Source: Rubritalea squalenifaciens DSM 18772
GTDB taxonomy: Bacteria > Verrucomicrobiota > Verrucomicrobiia > Verrucomicrobiales > Akkermansiaceae
Length of the DNA: 64,000 bases
Direction: 5' to 3'
NCBI RefSeq assembly: GCF_900141815.1
Contig: NZ_FQYR01000004.1
Span: 1 to 64,000 of the forward strand
In this document: one piece after another, positions 1-9,288 of the stretch
How positions within the stretch are numbered: position 1 is the first letter of the stretch
Layout of the letters: each line of letters starts with the position of its first letter
Translations under genes and position numbers: made by a program
The notes under the pieces: generated by a model
Seen by the model: only the letters and a program-made list of their open reading frames with translations
What the model was told of the DNA's origin: nothing
Databases searched by the model: none

Positions 1-38
1 TGGACGATAGGTCCTGTGAGAGTAGGTCGTCGCCAGGT
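1..38 (+). rRNA. rrf: 5S ribosomal RNA, 3' end only (cut by window edge)
   Basis: The first bases match the conserved 3' end of bacterial 5S rRNA, with the GAGAGTAGGTCG stretch followed by CGCCAGG, which closes helix I. The 5' part lies outside the window. A strong terminator follows within a few bases, as expected at the end of an rrn operon. The exact 3' end is uncertain by a few bases. Confidence 0.88.
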
Positions 39-43
39 TATAT

Positions 44-80
44 GCCCGCACTTAGTGAAAGCTGAGTGCGGGCTTTTTTT
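44..80 (+). terminator. Rho-independent terminator of the rRNA operon
   Basis: A nine-base GC-rich stem (GCCCGCACT, 44-52, paired with AGTGCGGGC, 65-73) has a 12-base loop and is followed by seven T residues. It begins six bases after the 5S 3' end, so it should end rRNA transcription. Confidence 0.9.
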
Positions 81-137
81 GTGTCCAGTTTTAAGAGTGG
101 GGATGAGACGGGTTTCACTGTGTAGGCAGAGAGTCTG

Positions 138-509
138 ATGACACGAGCTCTGGTGATGTTGCCTCTGTATTTGCTCGGTTTCGAGCAAGCGGCTCTGAAT
201 GCCTACATTACCTTGGTGGGTGTCCAGGCTGTGGCGATTCATGCTAACCTGGGAATCAACTTTGGTTGGCTACGTTATATCATCGCGACTCCCAAGTTCT
301 ATCACTGGCACCATGCCAAGGATCATCGCTACATGGATGCGAACTATGCTGTTCACCTGCCAGTGATCGATATGATTTTTGGTACCTATCGTTGTCCCAA
401 GGGAGAGTGGCCGGAAGAGTACGGGAATATGAGCGGCAAGCCGCCAGAAGGATTCTGGAAGCAATTGGTCTTTCCCTACAAACGGAAGTGTAAAAAGAAA
501 ACGAAGTGA
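138..509 (+). pseudogene. Truncated sterol desaturase / fatty-acid hydroxylase family protein (C-terminal part)
   Basis: The 123-residue product matches the C-terminal third of the fatty-acid hydroxylase superfamily, integral membrane di-iron enzymes that act on lipids. It keeps a hydrophobic N-terminal stretch, the last histidine cluster (HWHH near residue 56), a downstream Asn-Tyr-Ala, and the closing D..FGTY motif. The first two histidine clusters needed for the di-iron site are missing. An in-frame TAG at 123-125 precedes the ATG and the rRNA terminator lies just upstream, so the missing 5' part is not nearby. It is probably a non-functional remnant left by a rearrangement next to the rrn operon. 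A short accessory protein cannot be excluded. Confidence 0.7.
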
Positions 510-580
510 TTCTCTTAGGTGTAGATTCATCTGCTTTTTATAATGGCGGGATATGTCTCATTGCTGTTAGTTACTAGGCA

Positions 581-958
581 ATGAATCCGATACTTGTAGT
601 AAATGATGATAGTGCTCTTTTGAATGAAATCACCACCGTTTTGAAAGAGGAAGGTGTGTTTCATTTGGCGGCTTCTAGCGGAGAGCAAGCTCTGACAATG
701 GCTTCTGGATATGATTTCCCTCTCGCGATCCTCGATCTTAAACTGGGGGATATGGATGGAGACGAACTCTACAAGCAGCTTTTGGAAAAAGAGTCTCATT
801 ATGTGCTGCCAGTGGTAGCTCTGGTAGATGGACTGGACGGAGCTGAAGTCGAGGTCCTTAACCGCCTCTTGCCACAGGGACAGGTGACGCTGCTCTCCAA
901 GCCTCTGAAGAAGGAATGGTTGGTAGATCTCGCTAAGCGTTACGGTGAAGCACGATAG
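581..958 (+). CDS. Stand-alone response-regulator receiver domain protein
   Basis: A single CheY-like receiver domain of 125 residues with no output domain. The acidic pair is D9-D10, the likely phosphoacceptor is D52 in ILDLKLGDMDG, and the conserved lysine is K107 in LLSKPL. The usual switch Thr/Ser at the end of beta-4 appears to be Val82, so phosphorylation may couple to shape change differently from CheY. No histidine kinase is nearby. It would act in the cytoplasm as a diffusible phosphoryl carrier or partner-binding switch. A strong terminator follows, so it looks monocistronic. Confidence 0.85.
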   Translation: MNPILVVNDDSALLNEITTVLKEEGVFHLAASSGEQALTMASGYDFPLAILDLKLGDMDGDELYKQLLEKESHYVLPVVALVDGLDGAEVEVLNRLLPQGQVTLLSKPLKKEWLVDLAKRYGEAR

Positions 959-978
959 ATTTTGACTAACAATGATGA

Positions 979-1006
979 AGCCCCTGAATGTTCAGGGGCT
1001 TTTTTT
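979..1006 (+). terminator. Rho-independent terminator after the receiver gene
   Basis: A perfect ten-base stem (AGCCCCTGAA with TTCAGGGGCT) around a two-base gap is followed by a run of T residues. Confidence 0.92.
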
Positions 1007-1019
1007 ATGCTCTGGAGTA

Positions 1020-3281
1020 TTATGGAGTGCGACTATCTGTGAGCCTGAGTCTGGCGAAAATTTTCGAATGATTGGGAGCTGTAATGGTATGAGTGACTTG
1101 TGAAAGACCATTACCTGAATCGACTCTATTCGTGGAGCTTGTACCTCCTACGGGAACATTGCTCCATTCTACAAGGTCGTTAGAATACTCTGCTGTAAGT
1201 GAGAGCCATTCTGGTAGGTCGCGAAGATGGTGTATGAAGGTGTAGGTGTCGTCGGTACTTGCTTGATTGAGCTGGATCAAGGGCTGGTCACTGGGGGACA
1301 TTTCGTCACTGCCGGTAAGGTATTCGATTAGGTCTGGTATATTATCTCCATCAGTATCTCCGTTGCCTAGAGTTCGCGTGTTGCCGGTGATGCTTTTTTC
1401 ATAGATGTCAGGTATGGCATCTTTATCGATGTCTTTTTGATCATGTGTCTGGAGGAAGTCGGCAGCAGAGAGTTCTTTCAGAGCGATTCGCACGTAATCG
1501 ATTTCTCCTGTGAAGGCATGGCTGCCACTATTGAATCTGCCGATGCGCAGAGACTGGCTGTTTGCATGTGATCCTGTGGTGGTGTCCTCGATATCGGTGA
1601 TGAGTACGCCATCGAGAATGAGTTTGAGCCGTTTCGTATCTCCATTCTTGATGGCTACCAGGTGGTGCCAGTTACCGTCATTGACCGTGATGGATTCAGA
1701 GGTGGCGATGGCTTCTTGGGTAGAATCTGAAACGAGAAAACGGATGATGCCTGAGCTTTCCATACGAAGCCACCAGGATGGCTGGTTTGATCCCAGATCT
1801 TTGGCGATGATCGCTGAGGAGGAGTTATGACCATTAGGAACCCGAAAGACGGTTTCAATGCTGAAAGTGTCGTCTGCCGCGAAATCGAAGTTGTTCCCTG
1901 TTTGAGAATCAGCAATGTAGATTGAGGTGTCACCAGAGAAGCTGAGTGCGGTGCAATTCGGGTAGCCTGTGGATGATGCTGTATAAGGTATGGCGGAGAC
2001 GGCGGTGAGGTGGCGAGCATTGCCGTCAACAGCTGTGTCGAGGATGCTGGCGTTTGTTGTGTCTACCTGGGCACCAGCCGTTTTTTCTTCAAATCCCCAA
2101 AATGCCGAGGCTGGAGATTCCGCTGGTGGCGCTGGTACATCTAACCATTCTTCATTCACACGGATAAATTTGATGAACTTATACCCTCCTGTGGAATCGC
2201 CAGTTTCAAAGAGGACACCCAAGTTGTCGTCTGCTGTTTTGACCATATCAGAGTAGGCGAAGAGGCCGTCGAATAGCTGTTTGGGTTGTGACCACGTTAA
2301 TGACTCGTCGGTTGTCATCCAGAGCGAACCGTTTGAACGTGATGAACCGTTCGGACTTGAGAAGATGATGCGGTTGGTGGCTGCTCCTTGGTCAATTGCA
2401 CTGAATCTAACAAGAGATCCTTGGCAGATGGGCGTTACGAAGTGTGAGTTTCCATCGTAGGCGGTGGTGTAAGTGTTGCCGCCGTCTCCAGAGTAGGCTT
2501 CGGAGCGGTTACCTGCATCACTACTATAATCGCGGGAATTGATGTAAATGTGGGAACCTGTACCTGTATCATCAGCGATTCCCGGCGTGTTCAGCTCTAC
2601 TAGAGTCGTCTCATTCGGTGCTGCTCCATTAGCTGCATCTGCGTAGGCACTCATCTGCCAGGTGGCGCCGTGGTCATCGGAATAAATGATTTGAGCCCCG
2701 AATGCGCCGGAATCCGAACCGTTTGTTCCTACGCGATGATTCGCCGGAATGACGAGTCTGCCGGCCTGAGAACCTCGAGTAAGCTGAATACCATGACACG
2801 GGCCTGTGGCATACCAGCCCCAGTCGGGGAGTTTGACATTGCTGGTGATTTCGGTGGGCGTTGACCATGTGGCGCCGTGGTCAGTGGACTTCATGTGGAA
2901 AACGGTGTCGTTCTCACGCGTGAAGAGAAGGTGCACATGGCCAGTGGTCGCATCGAGCACTGGGGCAGGGTTACCAATGGTGATTGGTGCTGTGCCTCCT
3001 TCTTCATGGACGAGTTGAAGATTTCCCCAGGTGGCTCCGTTGTCAGTAGAGCGTTTCATGACGAGGTCAATGTCTCCACCATCGGAATAGCTAGATCTTC
3101 CCTCGCAGAAGGCAAGCAGATCTCCATTGGCTGCTTTGATGATGGCGGGAATACGGTAAACAGGGTAACCCTCTCCCGATGTGAAGACAGTGGTGACACT
3201 GTATTCGGGGGCAGCCTGGCAGAGGGAGGTGACGCATAGCGAGAGCAGGGCTACGGATGTGAGTCGTGTGAGTGGTTGCAT
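1020..3281 (-). CDS. Secreted sialidase (GH33-type) with LamG and calcium-binding C-terminal domains
   Basis: A predicted exo-alpha-sialidase that releases terminal sialic acid from glycoconjugates outside the cell. A signal peptide covers about residues 1-23. The six-bladed propeller carries the YRIP motif at 42-45 (first arginine of the substrate triad) and Asp-boxes near 78-85, 132-139, 201-208, 264-271 and 323-330. Candidate triad arginines are R250 and R292, with Tyr343 as candidate nucleophile. A LamG/concanavalin-like domain spans about 392-600 and probably binds glycan. Near 620-660 lie two Asp-rich thrombospondin type-3-like calcium repeats. At 753 residues it is longer than a bare sialidase because of these modules. 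No sialic acid uptake genes are next to it. Confidence 0.88.
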   Translation of the reverse strand: MQPLTRLTSVALLSLCVTSLCQAAPEYSVTTVFTSGEGYPVYRIPAIIKAANGDLLAFCEGRSSYSDGGDIDLVMKRSTDNGATWGNLQLVHEEGGTAPITIGNPAPVLDATTGHVHLLFTRENDTVFHMKSTDHGATWSTPTEITSNVKLPDWGWYATGPCHGIQLTRGSQAGRLVIPANHRVGTNGSDSGAFGAQIIYSDDHGATWQMSAYADAANGAAPNETTLVELNTPGIADDTGTGSHIYINSRDYSSDAGNRSEAYSGDGGNTYTTAYDGNSHFVTPICQGSLVRFSAIDQGAATNRIIFSSPNGSSRSNGSLWMTTDESLTWSQPKQLFDGLFAYSDMVKTADDNLGVLFETGDSTGGYKFIKFIRVNEEWLDVPAPPAESPASAFWGFEEKTAGAQVDTTNASILDTAVDGNARHLTAVSAIPYTASSTGYPNCTALSFSGDTSIYIADSQTGNNFDFAADDTFSIETVFRVPNGHNSSSAIIAKDLGSNQPSWWLRMESSGIIRFLVSDSTQEAIATSESITVNDGNWHHLVAIKNGDTKRLKLILDGVLITDIEDTTTGSHANSQSLRIGRFNSGSHAFTGEIDYVRIALKELSAADFLQTHDQKDIDKDAIPDIYEKSITGNTRTLGNGDTDGDNIPDLIEYLTGSDEMSPSDQPLIQLNQASTDDTYTFIHHLRDLPEWLSLTAEYSNDLVEWSNVPVGGTSSTNRVDSGNGLSQVTHTITAPNHSKIFARLRLTDSRTP

Positions 3282-3390
3282 TCAAAAACGCTAGCACAGA
3301 TGGTCTTGGTGGCTCTGAGCAAGCTTTGGTTCATTATGAGACCAATTGGGTTATAAGTGTTTAAAGCGTATGAGGATATGAGGGCTTTTA

Positions 3391-3414
3391 GGCGGGGCGC
3401 AGTGACGCCCCGCC
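3391..3414 (-). terminator. Strong hairpin, probable terminator of the DUF2339 gene
   Basis: A perfect nine-base GC stem (GGCGGGGCG / CGCCCCGCC) with a six-base loop lies about 40 bases past the stop of the minus-strand membrane protein gene. The U tract is weak on both strands, so it may end transcription inefficiently or protect the 3' end. The rest of 3282-3450 is upstream sequence of the sialidase gene with no clear promoter. Confidence 0.55.
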
Positions 3415-3450
3415 TGATCCTTGATAACACGACACGAAAGTGATGGATCG

Positions 3451-6225
3451 CTAGAGGAGCTTTTTGATGTGTTCCTGGAAGCGGTTGTACAGATAACCGA
3501 GAGCGATGAGGGTGAGTCCCAATACAATGAAGCTCAAGATACGGCCGAGGGTGTCGAATCGCATCACATCGATGCAGATGACATAGAGAGCAGCTAAGCT
3601 CAGCCAGAGCAGGCCCGTGTAGCGGTAGATCCTAAACTTAGAGACGAGGCCTAGGCTGAATATGATGAAGGCTAGGAGTGTCCAGGTGATAGAAAGCCCG
3701 TGGCCGTTGTAAGCGTTGGCGACATCACATGAAGCAGCTAGGAATAGCAGTAGTAGTGTGAAGACCGTTGAGAGGGTGTGTAGGGATTTCCAAGGTTTGG
3801 GTAATCCTCTTGTTAGGGGGTGTATGAGCAGGGCGAATCCCAAGCAAAGATAAGTGCTCAGGGCGCTGTCTCCATAATAGGGGGCGTTCAGGATCTGGGC
3901 CACCGCCAGTGGTAGGTAGGTGCCAAGGGTAAGGAAGGGAAGGTCTTGGCGCTTGTTGGCCCAGAGATAGAAGACGACCGCGAGGATGATGAAGGCATAG
4001 TACGGGTGTGTCAGGTGGCCGTGGAGCGGGACGAGTGTCAGGGTCATGCTTGTCGCCAGCGTGGTGCGCAGCCACTTGAGATCGAGTGACTTCAACCACC
4101 TGTCTGCAACCATCAGATGAAGACCGATTATGGCAGGGACGAGCAAACCTACTCTGCCGATCAGATCGCTCTGGTAGATCAGGGTGAGCAAGGAGGCGAC
4201 GATACCAAAGAGCGCAGGAATACTGAGTGAACGGCGGCCTGATCTCTCAGAAATGAGGTGGGCGGTAAAAGCCATGATGCAGGGGAAGATGGCTCTGCTG
4301 ATTAGGGCGCCATGCAGCGTGTACAGAGTCCCGTAGCAGACCACGCAAGTGAGGATGCCCGACACCCAGCCAATGGGTGAATCCTTGGCGGGAGGAAGCA
4401 TGGAATAATAGCCTAAGGTCTCTTTGGCGAGACGGTGGATGACTGGGCTGAGGAACCAGAACGCGAGAAAAGCTCCAAGGGTCAGATAGGTGAGAGGATA
4501 GGAGTTCGTTGGTTGGGTGAGTTGCCAGAATCCCCCAATCATCAGGGGCAGCGGCGTCACGAGGGTGAGGTCAACCAAGGCTTTAAGTTTTGGTACTTTG
4601 AGGTGCAGGCACAGGAACGTGAGGACTGTCGCCATCAGTGCGAGAGTACGGTAGCTGGTATCTAGCTGACCAAATACGCCGAAGCAAAGAATGATCCAGG
4701 TGAACAGGGCTGGGATGATGGCGACGGCTGCATTGTTTGTCTCAGGGGTATCATGCACCGCTTGACGCACGAGAATGGTGTAGGCCGCATTGAGCAGCGT
4801 GAGGGAGACATAGACAGGAATACTTGCGGCGGGAAATCCGCCGAAGAAGCATAACCCAAGCGAGAGCAAGTACACGATCGCGGAGATGCCTTTGAGGGTG
4901 GAATGATCATGACGAATACCTGCAGCGAGAAGAATACAGGTCTCCGCAGCGAGTATGAGGAAACGTGTGTGACCTGCGTAGCATTCCATGATGCCTAGGG
5001 TGAAAAGGAAGAGCCCTTGGTAGGCAAAGGTGCTGGTGAGGTGTTTCGGCCACAGTTTGCCCGTACTGGAGATGGTACCACAGAGCATAAGGAGAGTGCC
5101 AAAGCCTAGAGAGAATTCACCATAGAAGTCTTGGGGAAGGAGTTGGGGAATACTGTAGACGGTGAGGAGCCAAGCCCCTGCGTTGTTCATGCTAGCCAGG
5201 AGTTTTGAGGTGCTGGTCTTAATGGACCTGCAGGATGGCAAGGCCAGAGCCGTGATAAAGAGCAGCCAGTAGCTGGCCAGATAAGTCAGACGTACCGTGT
5301 CTGTGGAGGTATGTGGATAGAGCCCTAACCAGAAGGCATGAGAAATATAGGCAGCCGCCACGGTGACTAAGCCCACCGAGGTCCAGCTGTGTCTAACAAG
5401 AAGATAGATGCCGGAAGCGGATAGAAGGAGGGCAGAGAATAGGGAAAGCCAGCCAGTGGGGTTGACGACCGAGCCGTAGAAGGCCAGGCCGATGGCCATA
5501 ACGCTGATGATGCGCGAGCGTTTCCAGCTGGCATAGACCAGTATGAGTCCGGCCCAGAGCGTGAGTAAAGTGGCTGCCAGTGGGGGGCTGTGCACGACTT
5601 TGAGTGAACTGACGAAGTGCGAGGCATAGATCGTGTAGTAGCCTGCGGCTAGACCTCCCGCCGTGATGACCCTGCCATAGCGGCGAAGGTCCTGTTTCTT
5701 TTTCTCAAAGAGCATTCCACCCAGGGATAGCATCAGCGAGATGAGCATGAAGCAGCTCAATTTCACGGGAGCCGTGGCGGCGAATAACCAGTTATGATAC
5801 GCGTAATTTCCCAGGAAAATCAGACCAGTGAGCAGGGAAACGATCCCGAAGCGGACAAACCAGATTTTACCAAGCTTGAGTTCCCAATCACTGGAAGAGG
5901 GAGAGGCGTTGGAGGCCGTTGCTTTTTCTGCCGCTGGTTTGACGGACTGTGGCTCCTTGAGGGGAGTAGGATCAGGTTTTGTCTCGGATGCAAGAGGGAT
6001 AGACTTCTTCTCTTGGATAGGAGCGTGCGTAGTCTGGGTGACGGTTTGCTTGGGTGGCGTAGGAAGAGGTGGTGGTGTTTGTGCTGGCTTGGGATCTTTT
6101 TTGATTTGCTCGATCGAGTGGTCGAGCTGCGCACATTCCTCACGCAGCTGGTCGATCTTGTGCTGCAATCTGCGCTGACGGAACTGAATGTCCGAGATGG
6201 CGATGTCCTGAGGAGTGGGGTCCAT
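3451..6225 (-). CDS. DUF2339 family large multi-pass membrane protein
   Basis: A 924-residue protein with an N-terminal coiled coil (about 10-45), a long proline-, lysine- and alanine-rich linker to about residue 110, then a motif (WELKLGKIWFVRFGIVSLL) typical of the start of DUF2339. The rest is about two dozen hydrophobic segments with short loops, so it is an inner-membrane protein. The family has no established biochemical role. The gene is divergent from the ECF sigma factor gene, with 192 bp between them, and appears monocistronic. Confidence 0.82.
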   Translation of the reverse strand: MDPTPQDIAISDIQFRQRRLQHKIDQLREECAQLDHSIEQIKKDPKPAQTPPPLPTPPKQTVTQTTHAPIQEKKSIPLASETKPDPTPLKEPQSVKPAAEKATASNASPSSSDWELKLGKIWFVRFGIVSLLTGLIFLGNYAYHNWLFAATAPVKLSCFMLISLMLSLGGMLFEKKKQDLRRYGRVITAGGLAAGYYTIYASHFVSSLKVVHSPPLAATLLTLWAGLILVYASWKRSRIISVMAIGLAFYGSVVNPTGWLSLFSALLLSASGIYLLVRHSWTSVGLVTVAAAYISHAFWLGLYPHTSTDTVRLTYLASYWLLFITALALPSCRSIKTSTSKLLASMNNAGAWLLTVYSIPQLLPQDFYGEFSLGFGTLLMLCGTISSTGKLWPKHLTSTFAYQGLFLFTLGIMECYAGHTRFLILAAETCILLAAGIRHDHSTLKGISAIVYLLSLGLCFFGGFPAASIPVYVSLTLLNAAYTILVRQAVHDTPETNNAAVAIIPALFTWIILCFGVFGQLDTSYRTLALMATVLTFLCLHLKVPKLKALVDLTLVTPLPLMIGGFWQLTQPTNSYPLTYLTLGAFLAFWFLSPVIHRLAKETLGYYSMLPPAKDSPIGWVSGILTCVVCYGTLYTLHGALISRAIFPCIMAFTAHLISERSGRRSLSIPALFGIVASLLTLIYQSDLIGRVGLLVPAIIGLHLMVADRWLKSLDLKWLRTTLATSMTLTLVPLHGHLTHPYYAFIILAVVFYLWANKRQDLPFLTLGTYLPLAVAQILNAPYYGDSALSTYLCLGFALLIHPLTRGLPKPWKSLHTLSTVFTLLLLFLAASCDVANAYNGHGLSITWTLLAFIIFSLGLVSKFRIYRYTGLLWLSLAALYVICIDVMRFDTLGRILSFIVLGLTLIALGYLYNRFQEHIKKLL

Positions 6226-6417
6226 CTCGGGACTTTAAGCGATGTGCTTACCTCTGTGTTATCGAATATTCTTACGTTAGTATCGATTTGAATGATGATT
6301 GCCGTCCGTCTCTGGACTGTTGGTCATCCCTTCCAGGAAGGCTGGGAATAGAAAGTAAGACTAATTTGTTAACACGAGGAGGGCGATGTGCGTGAGATAG
6401 TATAGATTACTCTCTAC

Positions 6418-6972
6418 ATGTCTTCGAATTACGAACATAGCCCGGAAGAGCAGCGCGAATTCATCAGTCTGGTCACACAGTATCAGCCTTCTTTGCGTGC
6501 ATATATCATTTCACTGATGCCGGGCATGGATGGGGCGGCCGATGTGCTGCAGGAGACTAATTTGATTATTTGGGAGAAGAGAAAATCCTTTGAGATAGGC
6601 ACTAACTTCGTGGCCTGGGCTTATGCGATTGCCCGCTTTGAAGTGAAGCGTCACAAGCGCCAGTATTCTAAACAGAAATCCAAAGTCTGTACTCTGGATG
6701 ATGACCTTGCCGAAGAATTGGCGGAATTCTGTAGTTTGGTGCCAGAGGAGACGGAGAAGCGCATGCTGGCTCTTGAGCGTTGTCTCTCCAAATTGAAGAA
6801 AGAGGAGCTCCAGTTGATCCAGCAGCGCTATGGCTCGGACCTCTCTCTGAAGGATTATGCGGATAAGGTCGGGAGACCCTTTGGTTCACTGCGGGTGACC
6901 TTGCATCGTATCCGTAGCGGCCTGCGTCAATGTGTGGCGTATCAATTGAACCCCAGTCTTGGAAGCCGATGA
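6418..6972 (+). CDS. ECF-type RNA polymerase sigma factor
   Basis: A 184-residue group IV sigma factor with region 2 (about 20-80; includes DVLQETNLIIWEKR, which binds core and the -10 element) and region 4 (about 120-170; a helix-turn-helix ending SLRVTLHRIRSGLRQC). It resembles the subfamily expanded in planctomycetes and verrucomicrobia. The stop overlaps the next start in an ATGA, so translation of the FecR-LamG protein is coupled to it, pointing to a sigma / membrane-regulator pair. No classical zinc anti-sigma domain is present. Confidence 0.92.
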   Translation: MSSNYEHSPEEQREFISLVTQYQPSLRAYIISLMPGMDGAADVLQETNLIIWEKRKSFEIGTNFVAWAYAIARFEVKRHKRQYSKQKSKVCTLDDDLAEELAEFCSLVPEETEKRMLALERCLSKLKKEELQLIQQRYGSDLSLKDYADKVGRPFGSLRVTLHRIRSGLRQCVAYQLNPSLGSR

Positions 6973-8498
6973 AACGGCGTGAGCTCGAACATCAGATCCA
7001 GGATTTGCTGGACGGTAACCTAGACGAGAGTCAGCTGGACGCTTTGCAGTATGAACTCAGGACCAACTCTGAGGCTCGTGAAATCTACCGTGACTTCATT
7101 CATTTGCAGAATGCCATGCAGATGAATGCCACGGTTCCTGCGGCAGTTGGTAAGGCTTTGATACCCATTGACCGGGTGGTGCGTCGTCAGCGAGTCAAAG
7201 CACTCAGGCTAACAGCCCTGGCTTCGGCTGCAGTTCTGCTGGTAGGTCTCGTGACTCTGGCATTGCTGACTGTGAGGGTGAAGCCGAGTGAACAAGCAGT
7301 CTTCAGAGTAGCGCCAGGGACACAATATAGTGTCAGTCATACGAAGCAAGCATTGGAGGGAGGGATGCAGCTAGAGGTTGGATCACGTCTTCAGTTGCAA
7401 CAAGGGACCGTGGAGCTGCTCTTCGGGAATGGGGTGAAGTCGGTCGTTATGGCGCCAGCTGACATGATCCTACTCAAAGGGAATCACTTGCAGTTGAACA
7501 AGGGCAGGGCCTGGTTCGAGGTGTCCCAGGGTGCAGAAGGATTTACAGTTCTTACCAAAGAACTGAAAGTGGTGGATCTGGGGACGCAATTTGGTGTGCT
7601 GGCAGATCACGTGAAATACGATGAGGTGCATGTGTTCAAGGGGAAGGTGCAAGTGGAAACCTTGAAGGAGGGAGCGGAGGCGGAAATCATCAAGGCTGGA
7701 GAAGCTCGTAAGCTGAAAGCGATGAATACCCTGCTCGCAGTGGACGTAGAGCCTGAAAAGTTTATAGAAACGCTACCTGATAGCTTACCTTACTTGCACT
7801 GGTCCTTCGATCATGCTGAGGGCAACGCCTATCCGGCAGAGGGATCTATGCCTGGAGTGGAATTGGCCGCTGCGAGCCCGCGCATCGCCAGGGTAGAAGA
7901 TAATAAAGTACCCGGTAAGTACGGGGCGGGAGTGACCTTCCGTAAGTTTGAGAATGAACTGACGACAAAGCATCCCGGTATTGGTGGTGATAGACCCCGT
8001 ACTGTGGCCTGCTGGATCAAGGTGAAGAAGGCTCCCCGTGGGAGAACGATGCGTACGAATATCGTGGGGTGGGGTGATCGTGATGTGATGCTGTATAATC
8101 GCCAACGTTGGCAGCTGGCCGTGATGGGGGATGGTGAGGGGGCTTCAAATCTAACTGTGGTTGGTGCGGGGGCGCATCGCACGAACTCGAAACTGGAAAA
8201 CGGGGAGTGGTATCACGTGGCTGCCGTATGGGATCCCGGTGCCAAGCCCCCCGAGACTGGTGTGATGAGAGTGTATATCAATGGCCAGGAGCAAAAGCTT
8301 GGCGTCTATCAGAAAGATGTCTGGCCAAATACGAAGGTGGGTCAAGAGGCTCTACCTATTGTGATTGGTGCGACGATGACACTGAAGAACAACAATCGAA
8401 GTACTTTCCACGGCGCGATTGATGAGTTGTTCATCATCGAGGGGGCTATTGGTCAGGATCAGGTGATCCAGCTCATGGAGAAGAATTCCATGAAGTAA
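6969..8498 (+). CDS. FecR-domain membrane protein with C-terminal LamG domain
   Basis: The start at 6969 is chosen because its ATG overlaps the sigma factor stop (ATGA); a start at 6930 would overlap more and add a non-conserved leader. The 509-residue product has an N-terminal cytoplasmic region of about 75 residues that resembles a short anti-sigma-like module, one membrane segment (about 80-103), a periplasmic FecR domain (about 110-250) and a LamG jelly-roll (about 275-505). FecR proteins pass a periplasmic signal to a sigma factor; the LamG part suggests carbohydrate or surface sensing. The coupling argues that it controls the upstream sigma factor. Confidence 0.87.
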   Translation: MKRRELEHQIQDLLDGNLDESQLDALQYELRTNSEAREIYRDFIHLQNAMQMNATVPAAVGKALIPIDRVVRRQRVKALRLTALASAAVLLVGLVTLALLTVRVKPSEQAVFRVAPGTQYSVSHTKQALEGGMQLEVGSRLQLQQGTVELLFGNGVKSVVMAPADMILLKGNHLQLNKGRAWFEVSQGAEGFTVLTKELKVVDLGTQFGVLADHVKYDEVHVFKGKVQVETLKEGAEAEIIKAGEARKLKAMNTLLAVDVEPEKFIETLPDSLPYLHWSFDHAEGNAYPAEGSMPGVELAAASPRIARVEDNKVPGKYGAGVTFRKFENELTTKHPGIGGDRPRTVACWIKVKKAPRGRTMRTNIVGWGDRDVMLYNRQRWQLAVMGDGEGASNLTVVGAGAHRTNSKLENGEWYHVAAVWDPGAKPPETGVMRVYINGQEQKLGVYQKDVWPNTKVGQEALPIVIGATMTLKNNNRSTFHGAIDELFIIEGAIGQDQVIQLMEKNSMK

Positions 8499-8568
8499 GC
8501 TTTAGCTTGGATGCGTGAGTGCGCGCCCCAAGCGACTAGAAAAAACACATAAGTATACAAACACACAA

Positions 8569-9237
8569 ATGAAACATATGATGAAGCTAACGAGCTGTCT
8601 GGCTATACTCTCTGTCACCAGCCTCTCGGTTAATGCCGCGAATGTCATTCTGAACGGGAGTTTTGAAATCGATGACATTTCCAATGGAATTGACAACTCA
8701 GGAGTGGCACTGGGCTCTGACGGCTATGCAGATAACTGGGTGAATAGTTCCATAGCCACTGGAGGAGCACTGGGTTCCAATGACGGGTCTAATAGAACAT
8801 TTACAGGTGATGATAGTACTTACATCTATCAGCTGACATCTGCTACCGTAGAGGGCGCAGGACAAGAGCTGACCTTGGACTTCTATGGGAATTCCGGAGC
8901 TGCAGGCCGTGGATGGGTCGGTGAGATTTTCTGGACCACCGACGGTGGAACTACACGTAATGTGTTTTCAGGGTCCAGCATCACCTTGAACATGAACAAT
9001 GTCTCTGGCGACTGGGAGCAGGCCAATGGCTCAGCCACATCCTATGTGCTCTCTGGTGCGGATGTCATTGCTGCAGGTATTGGTGCCACTATCGGAGTAC
9101 AGTTTGTCGGTACCACCGGTTCCACATTCAAGGGATTAGACTCAGTATCCCTCGATGTACAGGCCATCCCTGAACCATCCTCGACTGCCCTTATTGGCAT
9201 GGCTGGCCTTGGCCTTCTACTGCGCCGCAGACGATAG
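8569..9237 (+). CDS. PEP-CTERM sorting-domain protein
   Basis: A secreted protein of 222 residues if started at 8569 (ATG codons at 8578 and 8581 are equally plausible). It has a signal peptide, an N-terminal part with the common 'ILNGSFE' opening of PEP-CTERM beta-sandwich proteins, and a C-terminal sorting signal: IPEPSS, a hydrophobic helix, then RRRR. Such signals are recognised by exosortase for surface display; no exosortase is in this window. It lies 70 bp after the FecR-LamG gene on the same strand and could be a target or part of that operon. Confidence 0.88.
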   Translation: MKHMMKLTSCLAILSVTSLSVNAANVILNGSFEIDDISNGIDNSGVALGSDGYADNWVNSSIATGGALGSNDGSNRTFTGDDSTYIYQLTSATVEGAGQELTLDFYGNSGAAGRGWVGEIFWTTDGGTTRNVFSGSSITLNMNNVSGDWEQANGSATSYVLSGADVIAAGIGATIGVQFVGTTGSTFKGLDSVSLDVQAIPEPSSTALIGMAGLGLLLRRRR

Positions 9238-9260
9238 GCGCTCGCAGACATTTCATCAGG

Positions 9261-9288
9261 ATTGGCGGAATGATTCCGCCAATTCTTT
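9261..9288 (+). terminator. Rho-independent terminator after the PEP-CTERM gene
   Basis: A ten-base inverted repeat (ATTGGCGGAA / TTCCGCCAAT) with a three-base loop is followed by TCTTT. It reaches the stop codon of the converging minus-strand gene. Confidence 0.75.
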
